15,033 bases of DNA from CAYMRB01 sp964392615 (GTDB lineage Bacteria > Planctomycetota > UBA8108). The stretch is taken from positions 1-15,033 of the forward strand of contig CAYMRB010000247.1 in the NCBI GenBank assembly GCA_964392615.1. Direction: 5' to 3'. Shown here piece after piece: positions 6,201-14,222 of this stretch (the first letter of the stretch is position 1; every line of letters begins with the position of its first letter). The notes under the pieces are model-generated. The model did no database searches. It was not told the DNA's origin and worked only from the letters and a program-made list of their open reading frames with translations. The position numbers were made by a program, and so were the translations under genes.

Positions 6201-8665
6201 TTGCGCACCCAGACGACGCCGGTCCTGTCCGTCGCCCGCACGTGGTAGGTGATCGAGCCGGCGGTCTGCCGGTCGCCCATCGGCGTCACGACGAGATCGT
6301 TCCACGGGCCGTTGCCGATACGCACATCGGCAAACCCGCTTCCGTCCGATCCGAAGAAGCCGCCTCCGGAGATGACCAGCTCATCACCCGGACCGACGCA
6401 GGTATCGCTGAGCCCGGTGATCCCCGGGCCGATCATGAGGTCGGTGGCGCTCTCTCCGGGGAGGTTATGCGAGACGACGTGAATCCTGCCGCTCGTCGCA
6501 TCGTCGGGCACGCGGATGACGAGCTGGGAGAAAGTCGCCGACACCACCTGCGCCGGCGTCGGGTAGCCGAGTCGGCCAGCGGGTCGATCGCCGATCGTCA
6601 CCTGGTTGTTCGCGAGGACCATGTCGTCGAAGTTGGCCCCTGTGATCGTCACGAGCGATCCGGCCCCTGCCTGCGTCGGAGAGAAGGAGGTGATCGCCGG
6701 GGGATTCACCCCGATCGGGCCGGTCAGGACATCCCGTCGCGCCAGGCGGTGGTCCGCGGTCGTCGCCCAGAGGCGATCGGCGGTCGTGGTCAGGTGGGTG
6801 ACGCGATCGATCGAGAGCCCCGTGCCGGTCGCGTGCAGGTGTTCCCAGTCATCGACGTGTCGCACGGCGAGGCTGGCGTTCGTTCCTACCCACACGCCGC
6901 TCTTCGGGTCGGCGGCCACCGCGAGGGCCTCGTCGCCCGGCAGCGCGCCATTTGCGACGTTCCAGGTGGTCCAGTTTCCAGCCGGGTCGCGCACCGCGGC
7001 GCCCGCGTCGGTCGCGATCCACACCTCGCCGCCGGGTCCGAGAGCGAGATCGTTGACGGCGTTCGACGGCAGCCCGTCCGACGCGTCCTCGTGAATCCAC
7101 GCGGCGTCGCCGTTGCCGATCGTGTCGTACGCGTACACGCCGCGATCCGCCGTGGCGATCCACACGCGGTGGTGGGCGTCGGCCGCGATCGCGGTGATGC
7201 GGTTCGTCGCGAGCGCCGAGGTAGCGGCGGTGAACGGCAGCCAATAGCCCGCCGCCCGCATCGCGACACCGCCCGCCGACGCGGCCCACACTCGCCCCTT
7301 GGTGTCGACGGTCAAGCCGCGCACTTCGTCCGAAGGCAACCCGTCGTATCGCGTGAACGACGACGCGCCATCGTACGTGAACAGACCCGCGCCCTCCGTG
7401 CCGACCCAGAGGACGCCGTCCGCGTCCCGCGTCAGGGCCGTCACGATTCCCGGGTTACCCTCGATCGCGCGATAGAGCCATGCGTCACCGCCGTTCTGCG
7501 AGATCGAGATCCCGCGGTCGACGCCGGCGATGACGGTCTCGCCCTCGTCGAGCACCACCGTGGGAACGCCGAGAAGCGCCTCGAACTCGCCCGTCTCGTG
7601 GAGGTACCAATTCGGCGAGTAGACCGAGATCCTGCCGTCGGCGCGACCGAACCAGACCGCCTCGCCGATGGCCTCGACATCCGTGAAGTTGTTCCCGAAG
7701 AGCGGGCCGTTGTTCGATCGACAGACGCGGAACGTCCCCTGATCCTCCATGCCGATCGCGCCGTTCCCCGCGAACCACATGCGGCCGGCGGGATCGACCG
7801 TCATCTGCGCGACGCGATGGTTCGCCAGAATCGACAGCTCGTTGAAGCGGTCCCAGATCGAGAAGAACCGGCCCGCGACATGACGACACGGCGGTACCGG
7901 AATGAGGCCGTGATCGGGAGCCTCCGTGAACCCGGCGAACCACAGACCGCGCCTACGGTCGACCACCATGTCGAGCGCGGTCGCGAGGCGACAGTCGCCG
8001 GTATTCGTCATCTCGACCGCGGTCAAGCCATTCAGCCTGTAGAGACGCCGGTTCGTCGCGATCCAGACGTAGCGGCCATTGGGCGAATCGTAGACGACGA
8101 TGTCGCGGACACTCGTATCGGCCAGTCCGCGCCGGGCGTCGATGACGGTCCACTCCTCGACGATGCCTCCACCGATGACGCCGAACCGCTCGTACATCGC
8201 CGCTCCGAACGGCGTACCCACCCAGATCATGCGCGTCGAGCCGGGCACGTTCGCCAGGCTCGAGATCTGGTTCGACGGCAAGCTCGAGTTGCCCGTCGTC
8301 AGCGACGTCCACGTGTCGTCCGTAAGGTTCAGACGCCGGATGCCCGAGCCCCACGTGCCGACCCAGAGCTCGTTTCCCAGCACGGCCAACGCGCGAATCT
8401 GGGTCGTCGCCGGGGCCAGCGTACTCCAGTGGTAGACGCCACCCGAGTCCGGAGCGTAGACGCGCAGACCGTGACCGGCCGAGCCGGCGAAGACGCGTCC
8501 GTCCTCGAGACCGACCATCGCGACCACTTGAACCGTGCTCCCCGGCTGCAGCAGCTCCCACGGGTCCGAGCACGGATTCACCGCCGTGACGGAGCGGGAC
8601 GAAAGGACCAGGAACGCTAGGGTCGCGACCACAGCGCGAACTCGAACTCGCAGGAAGTCAAACAT
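3239..8665 (-). CDS. Giant secreted metallopeptidase-like protein with double beta-propeller and dockerin-like tail
   Basis: This 1808-aa protein has a signal peptide (Arg-rich start, hydrophobic 11-22, likely cut near SVTA at 25-28). Residues 45-640 hold 14 blade signatures of the WVGT/WIAT type (F59, W101, 148, 201, 242, 297, 338, I379, W420, 460, 502, 549, 592, 633), like the sensor propellers of hybrid two-component regulators. Two TIG/IPT-like domains follow (654-745 and 748-835). Residues 838-1240 resemble a metallopeptidase: an opening IDGWRIQQGIQGYPMI, zinc motif HESGH (1115-1119), and a Met-turn-like LMSYADGRW (1203-1211). Then come beta-sandwich regions (1347-1530), TSP3-like Asp-rich calcium repeats (1534-1605), a BACON-like domain (1611-1708) and two dockerin-like Ca loops (1720-1745, 1754-1778). 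The start is firm: GGAGG lies 5 nt before the ATG. Probably an exported or surface-bound protease; the substrate is unknown and activity is inferred from motifs. Confidence 0.9.
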   Translation of the reverse strand: MFDFLRVRVRAVVATLAFLVLSSRSVTAVNPCSDPWELLQPGSTVQVVAMVGLEDGRVFAGSAGHGLRVYAPDSGGVYHWSTLAPATTQIRALAVLGNELWVGTWGSGIRRLNLTDDTWTSLTTGNSSLPSNQISSLANVPGSTRMIWVGTPFGAAMYERFGVIGGGIVEEWTVIDARRGLADTSVRDIVVYDSPNGRYVWIATNRRLYRLNGLTAVEMTNTGDCRLATALDMVVDRRRGLWFAGFTEAPDHGLIPVPPCRHVAGRFFSIWDRFNELSILANHRVAQMTVDPAGRMWFAGNGAIGMEDQGTFRVCRSNNGPLFGNNFTDVEAIGEAVWFGRADGRISVYSPNWYLHETGEFEALLGVPTVVLDEGETVIAGVDRGISISQNGGDAWLYRAIEGNPGIVTALTRDADGVLWVGTEGAGLFTYDGASSFTRYDGLPSDEVRGLTVDTKGRVWAASAGGVAMRAAGYWLPFTAATSALATNRITAIAADAHHRVWIATADRGVYAYDTIGNGDAAWIHEDASDGLPSNAVNDLALGPGGEVWIATDAGAAVRDPAGNWTTWNVANGALPGDEALAVAADPKSGVWVGTNASLAVRHVDDWEHLHATGTGLSIDRVTHLTTTADRLWATTADHRLARRDVLTGPIGVNPPAITSFSPTQAGAGSLVTITGANFDDMVLANNQVTIGDRPAGRLGYPTPAQVVSATFSQLVIRVPDDATSGRIHVVSHNLPGESATDLMIGPGITGLSDTCVGPGDELVISGGGFFGSDGSGFADVRIGNGPWNDLVVTPMGDRQTAGSITYHVRATDRTGVVWVRNSDGLVASGDIVRVGSLEIDGWRIQQGIQGYPMIWGKRTLVHLDFDATGCDTHVTRGILYWKHRDGSETLASDAYLAAPGGQSVPLYEADDPTIRDDQGLDFVARFGADALSDPFPLSQFVGVRGVIKNGQVVLAEFDIPASEFGFVDPGIRFQFVYMAVLPGDNLSLFCDQTAADDDYDCTQFWNRAYAGMAHAARILPQQDYNWRWGSQRWFVPAGAHTKWPNFINLNGDAYDEVTGHVDDFIDPDPWELAIALIDERLLPNNASPGKAPHPGSGSTGAVFNNFRVGAIWAHESGHMLDLVNDDEANYDHGNDKSGHSRYDEGVNHDDPDNSPACQSGLTLMQACRDQLGFIPFVVRLDSGAPFHFPRWPNCHDDRPKALMSYADGRWDDISFLEPLDYSNVLGRLDFLEAVFGLGRIAGVDLTLRVKGDISLENEVDVSLSYVEPMDIQWSVPSPGSPWRLVLRAANRDVLVDLPFAVSFDTSDGGLASYRFGLRAPFSARVATAEIVFGDEVLWFRRVSANPPAVSFVSPAGGEYDAANVVEVAWNATDADGDPLQFALDYSGDGVNWEKLPQYLLDDTYDWTPGHIVASDNARLRLRVSDGFHTTTAISAPFALRPAAPIAMILQPKHDETFTEGAELHLVGASRTSEGPDAGRFRWFLDGNQIGTEREATHTLASVGTHTVRLDVATGAGSDRRTGRDEVTIEVIADYDRDGLPNEWELRYRLNPLDLDDAWVDSDGDKLTNRTEHRLGTNPRDRDTDGDGEEDGDEILAGGDPTDGGSLPAAGPILRVGADRVGFSVESSVEMPDGKSFWVTNSGIGELAWTANDGAAWLEVDPVSGDAPTEVTLEVDPSGLEAGEYTAQVVFTAAAADSPRVVDVRLTVGDGDSSAPRFIRGDCNSDGELAISDAIFLLSSLFTGGRDPGCMAACDGNGDGGVEISDPIYLLSFLFLGGPAPDAPHPACGEGGAADDALGCETVPPACR
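3326..3511 (-). other. Tandem dockerin-like calcium loops at the C-terminus
   Basis: Residues 1719-1780 contain two copies of a D.N.DG...ISD.I.LL..LF.GG unit (RGDCNSDGELAISDAIFLLS and CDGNGDGGVEISDPIYLLSF). The Asp/Asn spacing fits EF-hand-like calcium binding as in type I dockerins, but Cys residues flank both loops. Tails like this are common on exported planctomycete proteins and may act as anchoring or sorting modules. No cohesin partner is in this window. Confidence 0.75.
5309..5323 (-). other. HExxH zinc-binding motif in the secreted metallopeptidase
   Basis: These 15 bases encode HESGH (residues 1115-1119). The two His would bind zinc and Glu1116 would be the general base. The following residues MLDLVND do not give the metzincin pattern HExxHxxGxxH/D: Asp replaces Gly at the eighth position and Asn1125 stands at the third-ligand position, followed by Asp1126. 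His1133 and His1140 lie nearby and could serve instead. The Met-turn-like MSY at 1204-1206 lies about 85 residues downstream. Confidence 0.7.
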
Positions 8666-8670
8666 AGCGT

Positions 8671-8675
8671 CCTCC
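8671..8675 (-). promoter_or_regulatory. Strong Shine-Dalgarno (GGAGG) for the secreted protein
   Basis: On the minus strand GGAGG ends 5 nt before the ATG at 8665-8663. It fixes the start of the signal-peptide-bearing protein and shows that the gene has its own translation signal rather than depending on coupling to the kinase gene upstream. Confidence 0.75.
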
Positions 8676-8791
8676 GGTCGTGGGCGGACGGACGGCTCCC
8701 AGCAGCCATCACGGCATTCATCCGAGGAGGCGACATCCGACGCCGGCGCATCGCAGCCAATCCGGACTGTTGGTCCGTCGAGGAAGGGCTG
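8676..8791 (-). other. Short gap between kinase gene and secreted-protein gene
   Basis: About 120 bases separate the kinase stop (8794-8792) from the ribosome binding site of the next gene. Only a 5-bp inverted repeat CGGAC-(5)-GTCCG at 8763-8777 is seen, without a T run, so termination here is not convincing. No clear -10/-35 pair is visible. Read-through from the kinase gene is possible. Confidence 0.4.
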
Positions 8792-11470
8792 CTATTCTCG
8801 CGGCGGGGCGACGGTGGCGTCCGTCAGAGGAAGCCCGACGAGCCGGGCGGTCTCGAGGATATAGTCCGAGCTCACCCACCCGGTCGTCTTCGACGGATCG
8901 CGGAGCTTCCGAAACAGCTTCCGCGCTTCGTCGTGGCGTCCGAGTCGGTGCTTCGACATCGTCAGGAATGCGAGGTTGCGCGGCTGGCTCTTTCCGAAAT
9001 GGGCCAGGTCCCACATGCTCTGCGCGCGACTCAGAGCCTCGTGCGCGTCACCGTAGAGCCCGAGCCGATAGCACGCGATACCGACGAGCGTGAGCGGCTC
9101 GACGTAGACGGGCAACCGCAGCTCGCGAGTGCGGCGCGCCTGAAGCGCGGCGTGGCAGTACGCCTCGAGCCCCTGGTGAGGGCGCCGCAACGTCTCCCAG
9201 GCCGCATCGAACAGACGCCTGAAGTTGTCGTCTACGACGGGCGGCTCGCTGTCGAGAGCGGCGCGCAAGAACTCGTCGGCCCGCGCTTCGTCGCCGACGG
9301 TGCGCAGGCTCTCGACGAGTCGGCACAGCGGCGGGAGGCTCGTCGCGTCCCTCTCCCGGACCTCCGTGAGGATCTGCACCGCGTCGCGGTGCTTTCCCCG
9401 ACGCGCCAGGAGCCGCGCATCGAGGTACATCCTCTGCAACCGCGCGGCGGCGGCGTCCCCATCGATGCGCAGGCTGTCCGCCAGCTCGTTGTCCCGTTCC
9501 GCGTCGGGACGCCGTCGACCGTCCAGGCTCGCGATGAGGAAGAAGTCGTCGTCGTCGAGCGCAGCGTTCAGTCCGGTGATCGCCAGCACGTTGTCGCCAC
9601 GTCGCAGGAGCTGGGGCTCGAGATCGATCGTCCGTGTCTTCGTGCGACGCCGACCCGTGGTCGCCAGCGCGTCGAAGGGCACCGTCGTGTCGAGACGACC
9701 GGCGGAGGAACGGAACACCTCGACACCGTTCAACCACGCGACGAAGCCGTCATCGTGCCGCACGAGGAGGCGCAGACTCCGCCAATCACCGGGAGCCCCG
9801 ACGGCGAATCGGCGCCGCAGGAAGACCGTGGAGTAACCGTCTCGCATATCGCTCAGCACGGTCCGACTGCCGTGTGGAGGCATGTCCCGCCCGTAGCCTA
9901 CCGGCAGGCGGACGTCCTTCCACGCGCCATCGTCGAACGCGGGCATCGTCCATTCGGAGCCGACCGACGGAGGCTCGACGCCACGGAGCAGCCGCCAATG
10001 AGGCTCCATGTCGATCGGTGAGGCGTGATCGGCCGCGTCGAATGCGGTGTCGATGCCGCCGAAGGTGAAGACGTGCGGCCGGAACGCACGACGGGCGGCC
10101 TCGAGTCCCGATCGAAACTCTGCCGGCGCATCCGGCAGCGTTGCGGCGCGCTCGAGCAAACGGAACGCGCGGCGCAAGACATCGAACGACAGGCACGATG
10201 ATCCGTTCGACCACGGCGGGCCAGCGGCATCGCGATCCACTGTCGACTCGTGTCGAACGAGGATGCTGAGCGCGGTGCGGACCATCCGTCCGTGCTGGAA
10301 GAGACCGTCGCGATTCCCGCGATCGATGTCCCATGCCCGCTCGGCGAGCCGCACGGTGTCGCAGACGCTCTGGCGGATCCAGCTCCGGTGTCCCTCTGCA
10401 CGATGGTCCGAACCGACGTTCATGCGGGCCCAGTCTTCCACGGTCGGAACACGCGGGCTGCGAGCGCAGGCCGTCGGCAGCGGGTCGAGCGGCCAGTCGC
10501 GTTGCACGCCGTCGACGGAGATCGTCCGCAGCGTGCTGCCGCCGTCCGCGAAGGTCGCCGACACGAAGCGGGAGCGCCGAGATCGCACCGTGACCAGATT
10601 GCGGCCGGTCGGGAGATCCCAGACGCACGCCGAGCCGTCCTGGTGAAGCGTCACGAGGCGACTCGCGTCTGCGGCGAAGGCGCCTCCCGTGAAGCCGGTG
10701 CTGTGCCCTTCGAGCGTCGCGATCGTGCTGCCACGAGAGACATCCGACACGAACATCACGTTCGACTTGGACACGACGAGAAGGCGCTGTCCGTCCGCGT
10801 CGAACAGCGCGGCGTGCAGCCAACCCGCGGCGTACCAGAACACTCGGAGAAGCTCGCCGCTGGAGATGTCCCACAGGCGGACCCGCTGCTCCAAATCCGA
10901 CGTCGTCACGAGCCGACCACCGTCGGGACTGAAGACGACCGCCCGCATGTAGCCGCGATGCTCGCCGACCTCGCGCTGGAGGTCGCCGGTTTCCGCGTCC
11001 CAGACTCGCGCCTTCGAGTCTCGCGACGCGGTCGCGATCCGCGAGCCGTCGGGGCTGAACGCGACAGTCTCGAGGCCGTGTGAATGCCGCAGAACGAGAA
11101 GCTCTCGGCCGGTCGCCACGTCCCAGACGCGGGCCATGCCGTCGAGCGACGCGGTCGCCACGCGGGCGCCGTCGGCGCTGAACGCGGCGTGCTGGACGCC
11201 GGCGGCGCGGGCAGCGTCTCCGACGCCGGCCGCCGGCGTCAGCGCTACCTGGAGGCGGCCCGTCGCCGCGTCGCGAATCTCCGCGCCGAGTCCGCTGCCG
11301 ATCACGACGACGCGCGCGAGGTCCGGGCTGAGCACGGTCCACTGGTCCCACTCCGGCCGACGCAAGCGTGCGACCTCCGTGTCGGTGTCGGCGTTCCACA
11401 CACGAGCCGTGCGGTCCGAAGACGCCGTGACCACGCGATATCCGTCCGGGCTGAACGACGCGGTGACCAC
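8792..11470 (-). CDS. 3' segment of the kinase gene in the shifted frame: WD40 repeats 8-15, galactose-binding-like and TPR-like regions
   Basis: This part continues the kinase protein after the frame change and reads 892 residues from a GTG codon at 11470. That codon is probably not a real start, as no ribosome binding site precedes it and it lies inside a WD40 repeat. Segment residues 1-330 contain repeats 8-15 (FSPDGYRVVTASSDRTARVW is the first). Residues about 340-490 are helical and unassigned. Residues about 495-650 look like a galactose-binding-type beta sandwich: a WTMPAFDDGAWKDVRLPVGYG stretch begins near 507, then YSTVFLRRRF, then a VRHDDGFVAWLNGVEV run at 570-585. Residues about 675-890 are helical TPR-like pairs (ARLLARRGKHRDAVQILTEV). 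This piece alone has no kinase or membrane part and would be exposed outside in the full protein. Confidence 0.8.
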   Translation of the reverse strand: MVTASFSPDGYRVVTASSDRTARVWNADTDTEVARLRRPEWDQWTVLSPDLARVVVIGSGLGAEIRDAATGRLQVALTPAAGVGDAARAAGVQHAAFSADGARVATASLDGMARVWDVATGRELLVLRHSHGLETVAFSPDGSRIATASRDSKARVWDAETGDLQREVGEHRGYMRAVVFSPDGGRLVTTSDLEQRVRLWDISSGELLRVFWYAAGWLHAALFDADGQRLLVVSKSNVMFVSDVSRGSTIATLEGHSTGFTGGAFAADASRLVTLHQDGSACVWDLPTGRNLVTVRSRRSRFVSATFADGGSTLRTISVDGVQRDWPLDPLPTACARSPRVPTVEDWARMNVGSDHRAEGHRSWIRQSVCDTVRLAERAWDIDRGNRDGLFQHGRMVRTALSILVRHESTVDRDAAGPPWSNGSSCLSFDVLRRAFRLLERAATLPDAPAEFRSGLEAARRAFRPHVFTFGGIDTAFDAADHASPIDMEPHWRLLRGVEPPSVGSEWTMPAFDDGAWKDVRLPVGYGRDMPPHGSRTVLSDMRDGYSTVFLRRRFAVGAPGDWRSLRLLVRHDDGFVAWLNGVEVFRSSAGRLDTTVPFDALATTGRRRTKTRTIDLEPQLLRRGDNVLAITGLNAALDDDDFFLIASLDGRRRPDAERDNELADSLRIDGDAAAARLQRMYLDARLLARRGKHRDAVQILTEVRERDATSLPPLCRLVESLRTVGDEARADEFLRAALDSEPPVVDDNFRRLFDAAWETLRRPHQGLEAYCHAALQARRTRELRLPVYVEPLTLVGIACYRLGLYGDAHEALSRAQSMWDLAHFGKSQPRNLAFLTMSKHRLGRHDEARKLFRKLRDPSKTTGWVSSDYILETARLVGLPLTDATVAPPRE

Positions 11471-14222
11471 CGCCGTCGCGGTGACCGCGCAGGGCCACGA
11501 GCTCCTCGCCCGTCGTCGCGTCCCAGATGCGAGCCGTGTGATCGTCGGACGCGGTCAGCAGCCGGCGGCCGTCGGGGCTGAAGCAAACCGAGTTGACCAC
11601 ATCCTCGTGCCCGCGCAGGACAGCGAGCGACTCGCCGCTGGCGGCAACCCAGACGCGAGCCGTTCCGTCGTTCGACGCCGTCAGAACGCACGTCCCGTCC
11701 GCCGAGAACGCGGCCTGCCGCAGCCAGCGTTCGTGCCCGGCGAGCACGGCGACCTGCAGGCCGCTCGTCGCATCCCAGACGCGAGCGGTATCGTCCATGC
11801 CGGCGGTGAGCGCGCGGCGGCCATCGCGGCTGAGCTCGGCGTACACGACGGGACCGTCGTGGCCCGCGAGCACGCGAAGCGCGTCACCGCTGACCGTGTC
11901 CCAAACCGTGGCCGTGCCGTCGTGACACGCAGTGATCGCGAATCGTCCGGACGCGTCGTACCCGCACCAGGACAGCTCGGCGGTCCCAGGTCCGTCCAGC
12001 ACGGCGGCCGTCTCGCCGGTCTCGAGGCTCCAGATGTGCCCCTTTCCGCCGCTGGTGACCGTCAGAAACCGCGGCCCCGCCGGATCGAAAGCGCCGTGGT
12101 TCACGACGCCCGAGTGCACGAACACGTGCTGCAGCCGCCCCGTGCTGGCCGCCCAGGTCCGCGCGGTGCCGTCCCAGGCCCAGCTCGCGAGCCGCTGACC
12201 GTCCGGGCTGTACGCCAGACCGGTGATGCCCCCGTAGTGTCCGGCCAGCCGGAGATCCTCCTCGCCCGTCTCGACGTCCCAAAGACGAATCGTGCCGTCG
12301 TAGCTGCACGTGGCGACACGGTCTCCGTCGGGGCTGAACTTCGCGTCGCTGACGGTCACTCCGTGGCCGATCAACGTGCGCTCCTCGCGCAGATCTCTCA
12401 GTGCCGCGAGGAGGGCGTCCGTCGATCGCGGCCCCGGTTGCAGCCGCGCCGCTTCGATCGCCATCAGGAGCGACAGGCCCGGATCGGCGGGCAAGACGGC
12501 CGCCGACTGCGCGCACAGGCGGATCGCGTCGGCGCGGTCGAGCGCCTTCTCCTTCGCGGCGAGGGCGGCGCTCTTCGCGCGCGACTCCGCACCGAGACGA
12601 TCGAGCGCCTCTCCCTTGGCGACCAGGGCAGCGCTCTTCGCCGCGGTCTCGTCGCGGACAAGGCCGAGCGCGGTCTCCTTCGCATCTCGTTCGTTCCCGA
12701 CATTGCGCAGCAGCAGAAGCGAGACGACCAGTGCTGCAGCGAGCACGAGCACGACGCTCGCGATCGATGCCGCCACGCCGCGATTGCGCGCGACCCACTT
12801 CTGAAGCTCGGCCGCGGCCCCGGTGCGGTAGGCGCGAACGACGCGGTGCTCGAGGAACGACCGCAGGTCCTCGGCCATTCCCTCCATGCTCTCGTAACGA
12901 TCCGCCTTGTCCCGTGCCATCGCCCGGTCGCAGACGGCCACGAGCTCGCCGGGCGCCTTCACGTTCAAGGCTGCCAGTGGCGGCGGCGACCCGCGTCGGA
13001 CGTCAGCGAGAATACGATGTGGCGATCGGCTGCCTCCGGGACCGACATACGGCGGCGCGCCTGCAAGCAACGTGTAGAGCATGGCGCCCACGGCGTAGAC
13101 GTCGGATCGGGCGTCGAGCTCGTCGACGTGCCCCAGCGCCTGCTCCGGCGGCATGAACGACGGCGTTCCGATCACCGCGCCGTCGAGCGTCATCAAGGGC
13201 GAGAGGCCATCTTCGGATTCGAGGTCGCTGCGACTCGTGCGCACGACCTCCGGATCCACGCTGTCGGCCGACGGAGTATCGGGATGCGATCCCGTCTTCG
13301 CGCCGGTGCGCAAACGCAGATCGCGAGCATCCGCGCGACCGGCGACCTTGGCGAGCCCCCAGTCCATCACGTACGCCTCGCCGAACTTGCCGACCATCAC
13401 GTTCGACGGCTTCAGGTCGCGGTGGGTGACGCCCTTGGAGTGAGCGTAGGCGACCGTCTCGCAGATGCGCGCCAGGACGCCGAGGGCGCGCGTTCGGCTC
13501 CAGCCTTCCTCCCCTTGACGGGCAAGCTCGAACACGGCTTCCAGATCGCGTCCCTGCACCAAACGCATCGTGAAGAACAGCCGCCCCTCGCGATCGATGC
13601 CGATGTCGTGAAGGGGCACGATGCCGGGGTGGTCCAGCTGTCCGGTGACTTGCGCCTCGTTCAGGAATCGGTTCGCGAGCGTGTCGCTCGGCGAGCTTCG
13701 TTCACCGGCCGACGAGCCCCCTCGGCGCCGTAGGACCTTCATCGCCAAGGGCCGTCGGAGCGTCTCATCCCAGACGCGGAATACGACCCCCATGCCGCCG
13801 CGCCCGACCTCCTCGCGGCCGACGTAGCGCGAGTCGCTGGATCCGAGACGCGTCAGGCATTCGATGGTCGCGGCCGAAGCGGGAGAGGAGGACTCGCTGC
13901 CGTCCTCGTCGTCCTCCGACCGACTCCATGCCTCAAACGCGTGGGCGACGTCGGGGCGCGCTTGGACGAACTCGGCGAGAGGGCCGCCGGAACTCGATCC
14001 GTCGGCTGCGGCATCGCCTGCTGCATCCGGCCCGACCGTCTCGATCGCGAGGAACCCGTCCGCCTGCGCGTGGAACACGAGCAGCGACTCGACCTCGCGC
14101 CGCAGGGAAGGGTCGTCGCCGCATGCTTCGTCGAGGAACTCGCGCCGCGCGTCACCCTCGAGATCGAGCGCGGCCTCGAAGACCTCCAATGCGCGCCGGG
14201 CCTCGGCGCCTTCACTCGACAC
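8792..14222 (-). CDS. Transmembrane Ser/Thr protein kinase with WD40, galactose-binding-like and TPR-like regions (frameshifted)
   Basis: Restoring one extra base near 11473-11474 gives a 1809-aa receptor kinase. Residues 1-55 are an alpha-helical leader typical of planctomycete/acidobacterial kinases. The kinase domain (about 133-460) has the glycine loop GRGGMGVV (140-147), Lys162, Glu189, the catalytic loop THRDLKPSN (Asp269), DWG (287-289) in place of DFG, GTPSFMPPE (352-360) and DARSDVYAVG (370-379). All catalytic residues are present. The activation segment carries a Ser/Thr-rich insert (about 295-345). One membrane helix spans about 484-505, then an Ala/Glu/Lys-rich helical linker (508-566), then 15 WD40 repeats from 613. 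The start is GTG at 14222; the leader matches the family and AGGGCGAG lies upstream. It overlaps the sigma gene by 11 nt, so the two are translationally coupled. It likely senses an outside signal and phosphorylates cytoplasmic partners. Confidence 0.88.
10490..12385 (-). repeat. Tandem WD40-coding repeats (15 units, about 126 nt each)
   Basis: Fifteen units of about 41-45 residues follow each other, each with a core like AFSPDG.R..TAS.DGTARVWD. The underlying DNA recurs as well: on the plus strand GTCGGGGCTGAA or close variants appear near 12326, 12206, 11570, 11449, 11170, 11049 and 10925. Units 3, 4, 9, 13 and 15 are degenerate. Fifteen units would make two propellers of seven and eight blades. 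The frameshift falls at the start of unit 8. Confidence 0.8.
11468..11477 (-). other. Single-base frameshift inside WD40 repeat 8
   Basis: Up to Asp916 (codon 11477-11475) the kinase frame encodes clean WD40 repeats, ending ...EELVALRGHRD. The next bases GGCGGTGG put that frame into Arg-rich shadow sequence. Removing one G of the GG pair at 11474-11473 gives GCG GTG GTC ACC (A V V T), which joins directly to ASFSPDGYRVVTASSD and restores the repeat with normal spacing. Either the genome has a one-base insertion or the sequence carries an error. No heptamer slippery site of the X XXY YYZ type is seen. Confidence 0.85.

Noticed and set aside
5483..8620. 1045-codon open frame on the plus strand
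   Set aside because: It lies antisense to the secreted protein, is rich in Arg, His and Asp, shows no domain, and is explained by codon bias of the real gene.
8763..8777. Hairpin CGGAC-(5)-GTCCG after the kinase stop
   Set aside because: The stem is only 5 bp and no T run follows in either direction, so it is not a convincing intrinsic terminator.
9786..11470. Continuation of the kinase frame beyond the frameshift (about 560 residues)
   Set aside because: The sequence turns Arg/Pro/His-rich and loses all WD40 features, while the other frame continues the repeats without a gap. It is open only because stop codons are rare in this GC-rich DNA.
11136..13733. 865-codon open frame on the plus strand
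   Set aside because: It is antisense to the WD40 and kinase coding region. Its apparent repeats (such as RRVPDAS/RRIPDAS) are the mirror of the WD40 codons.
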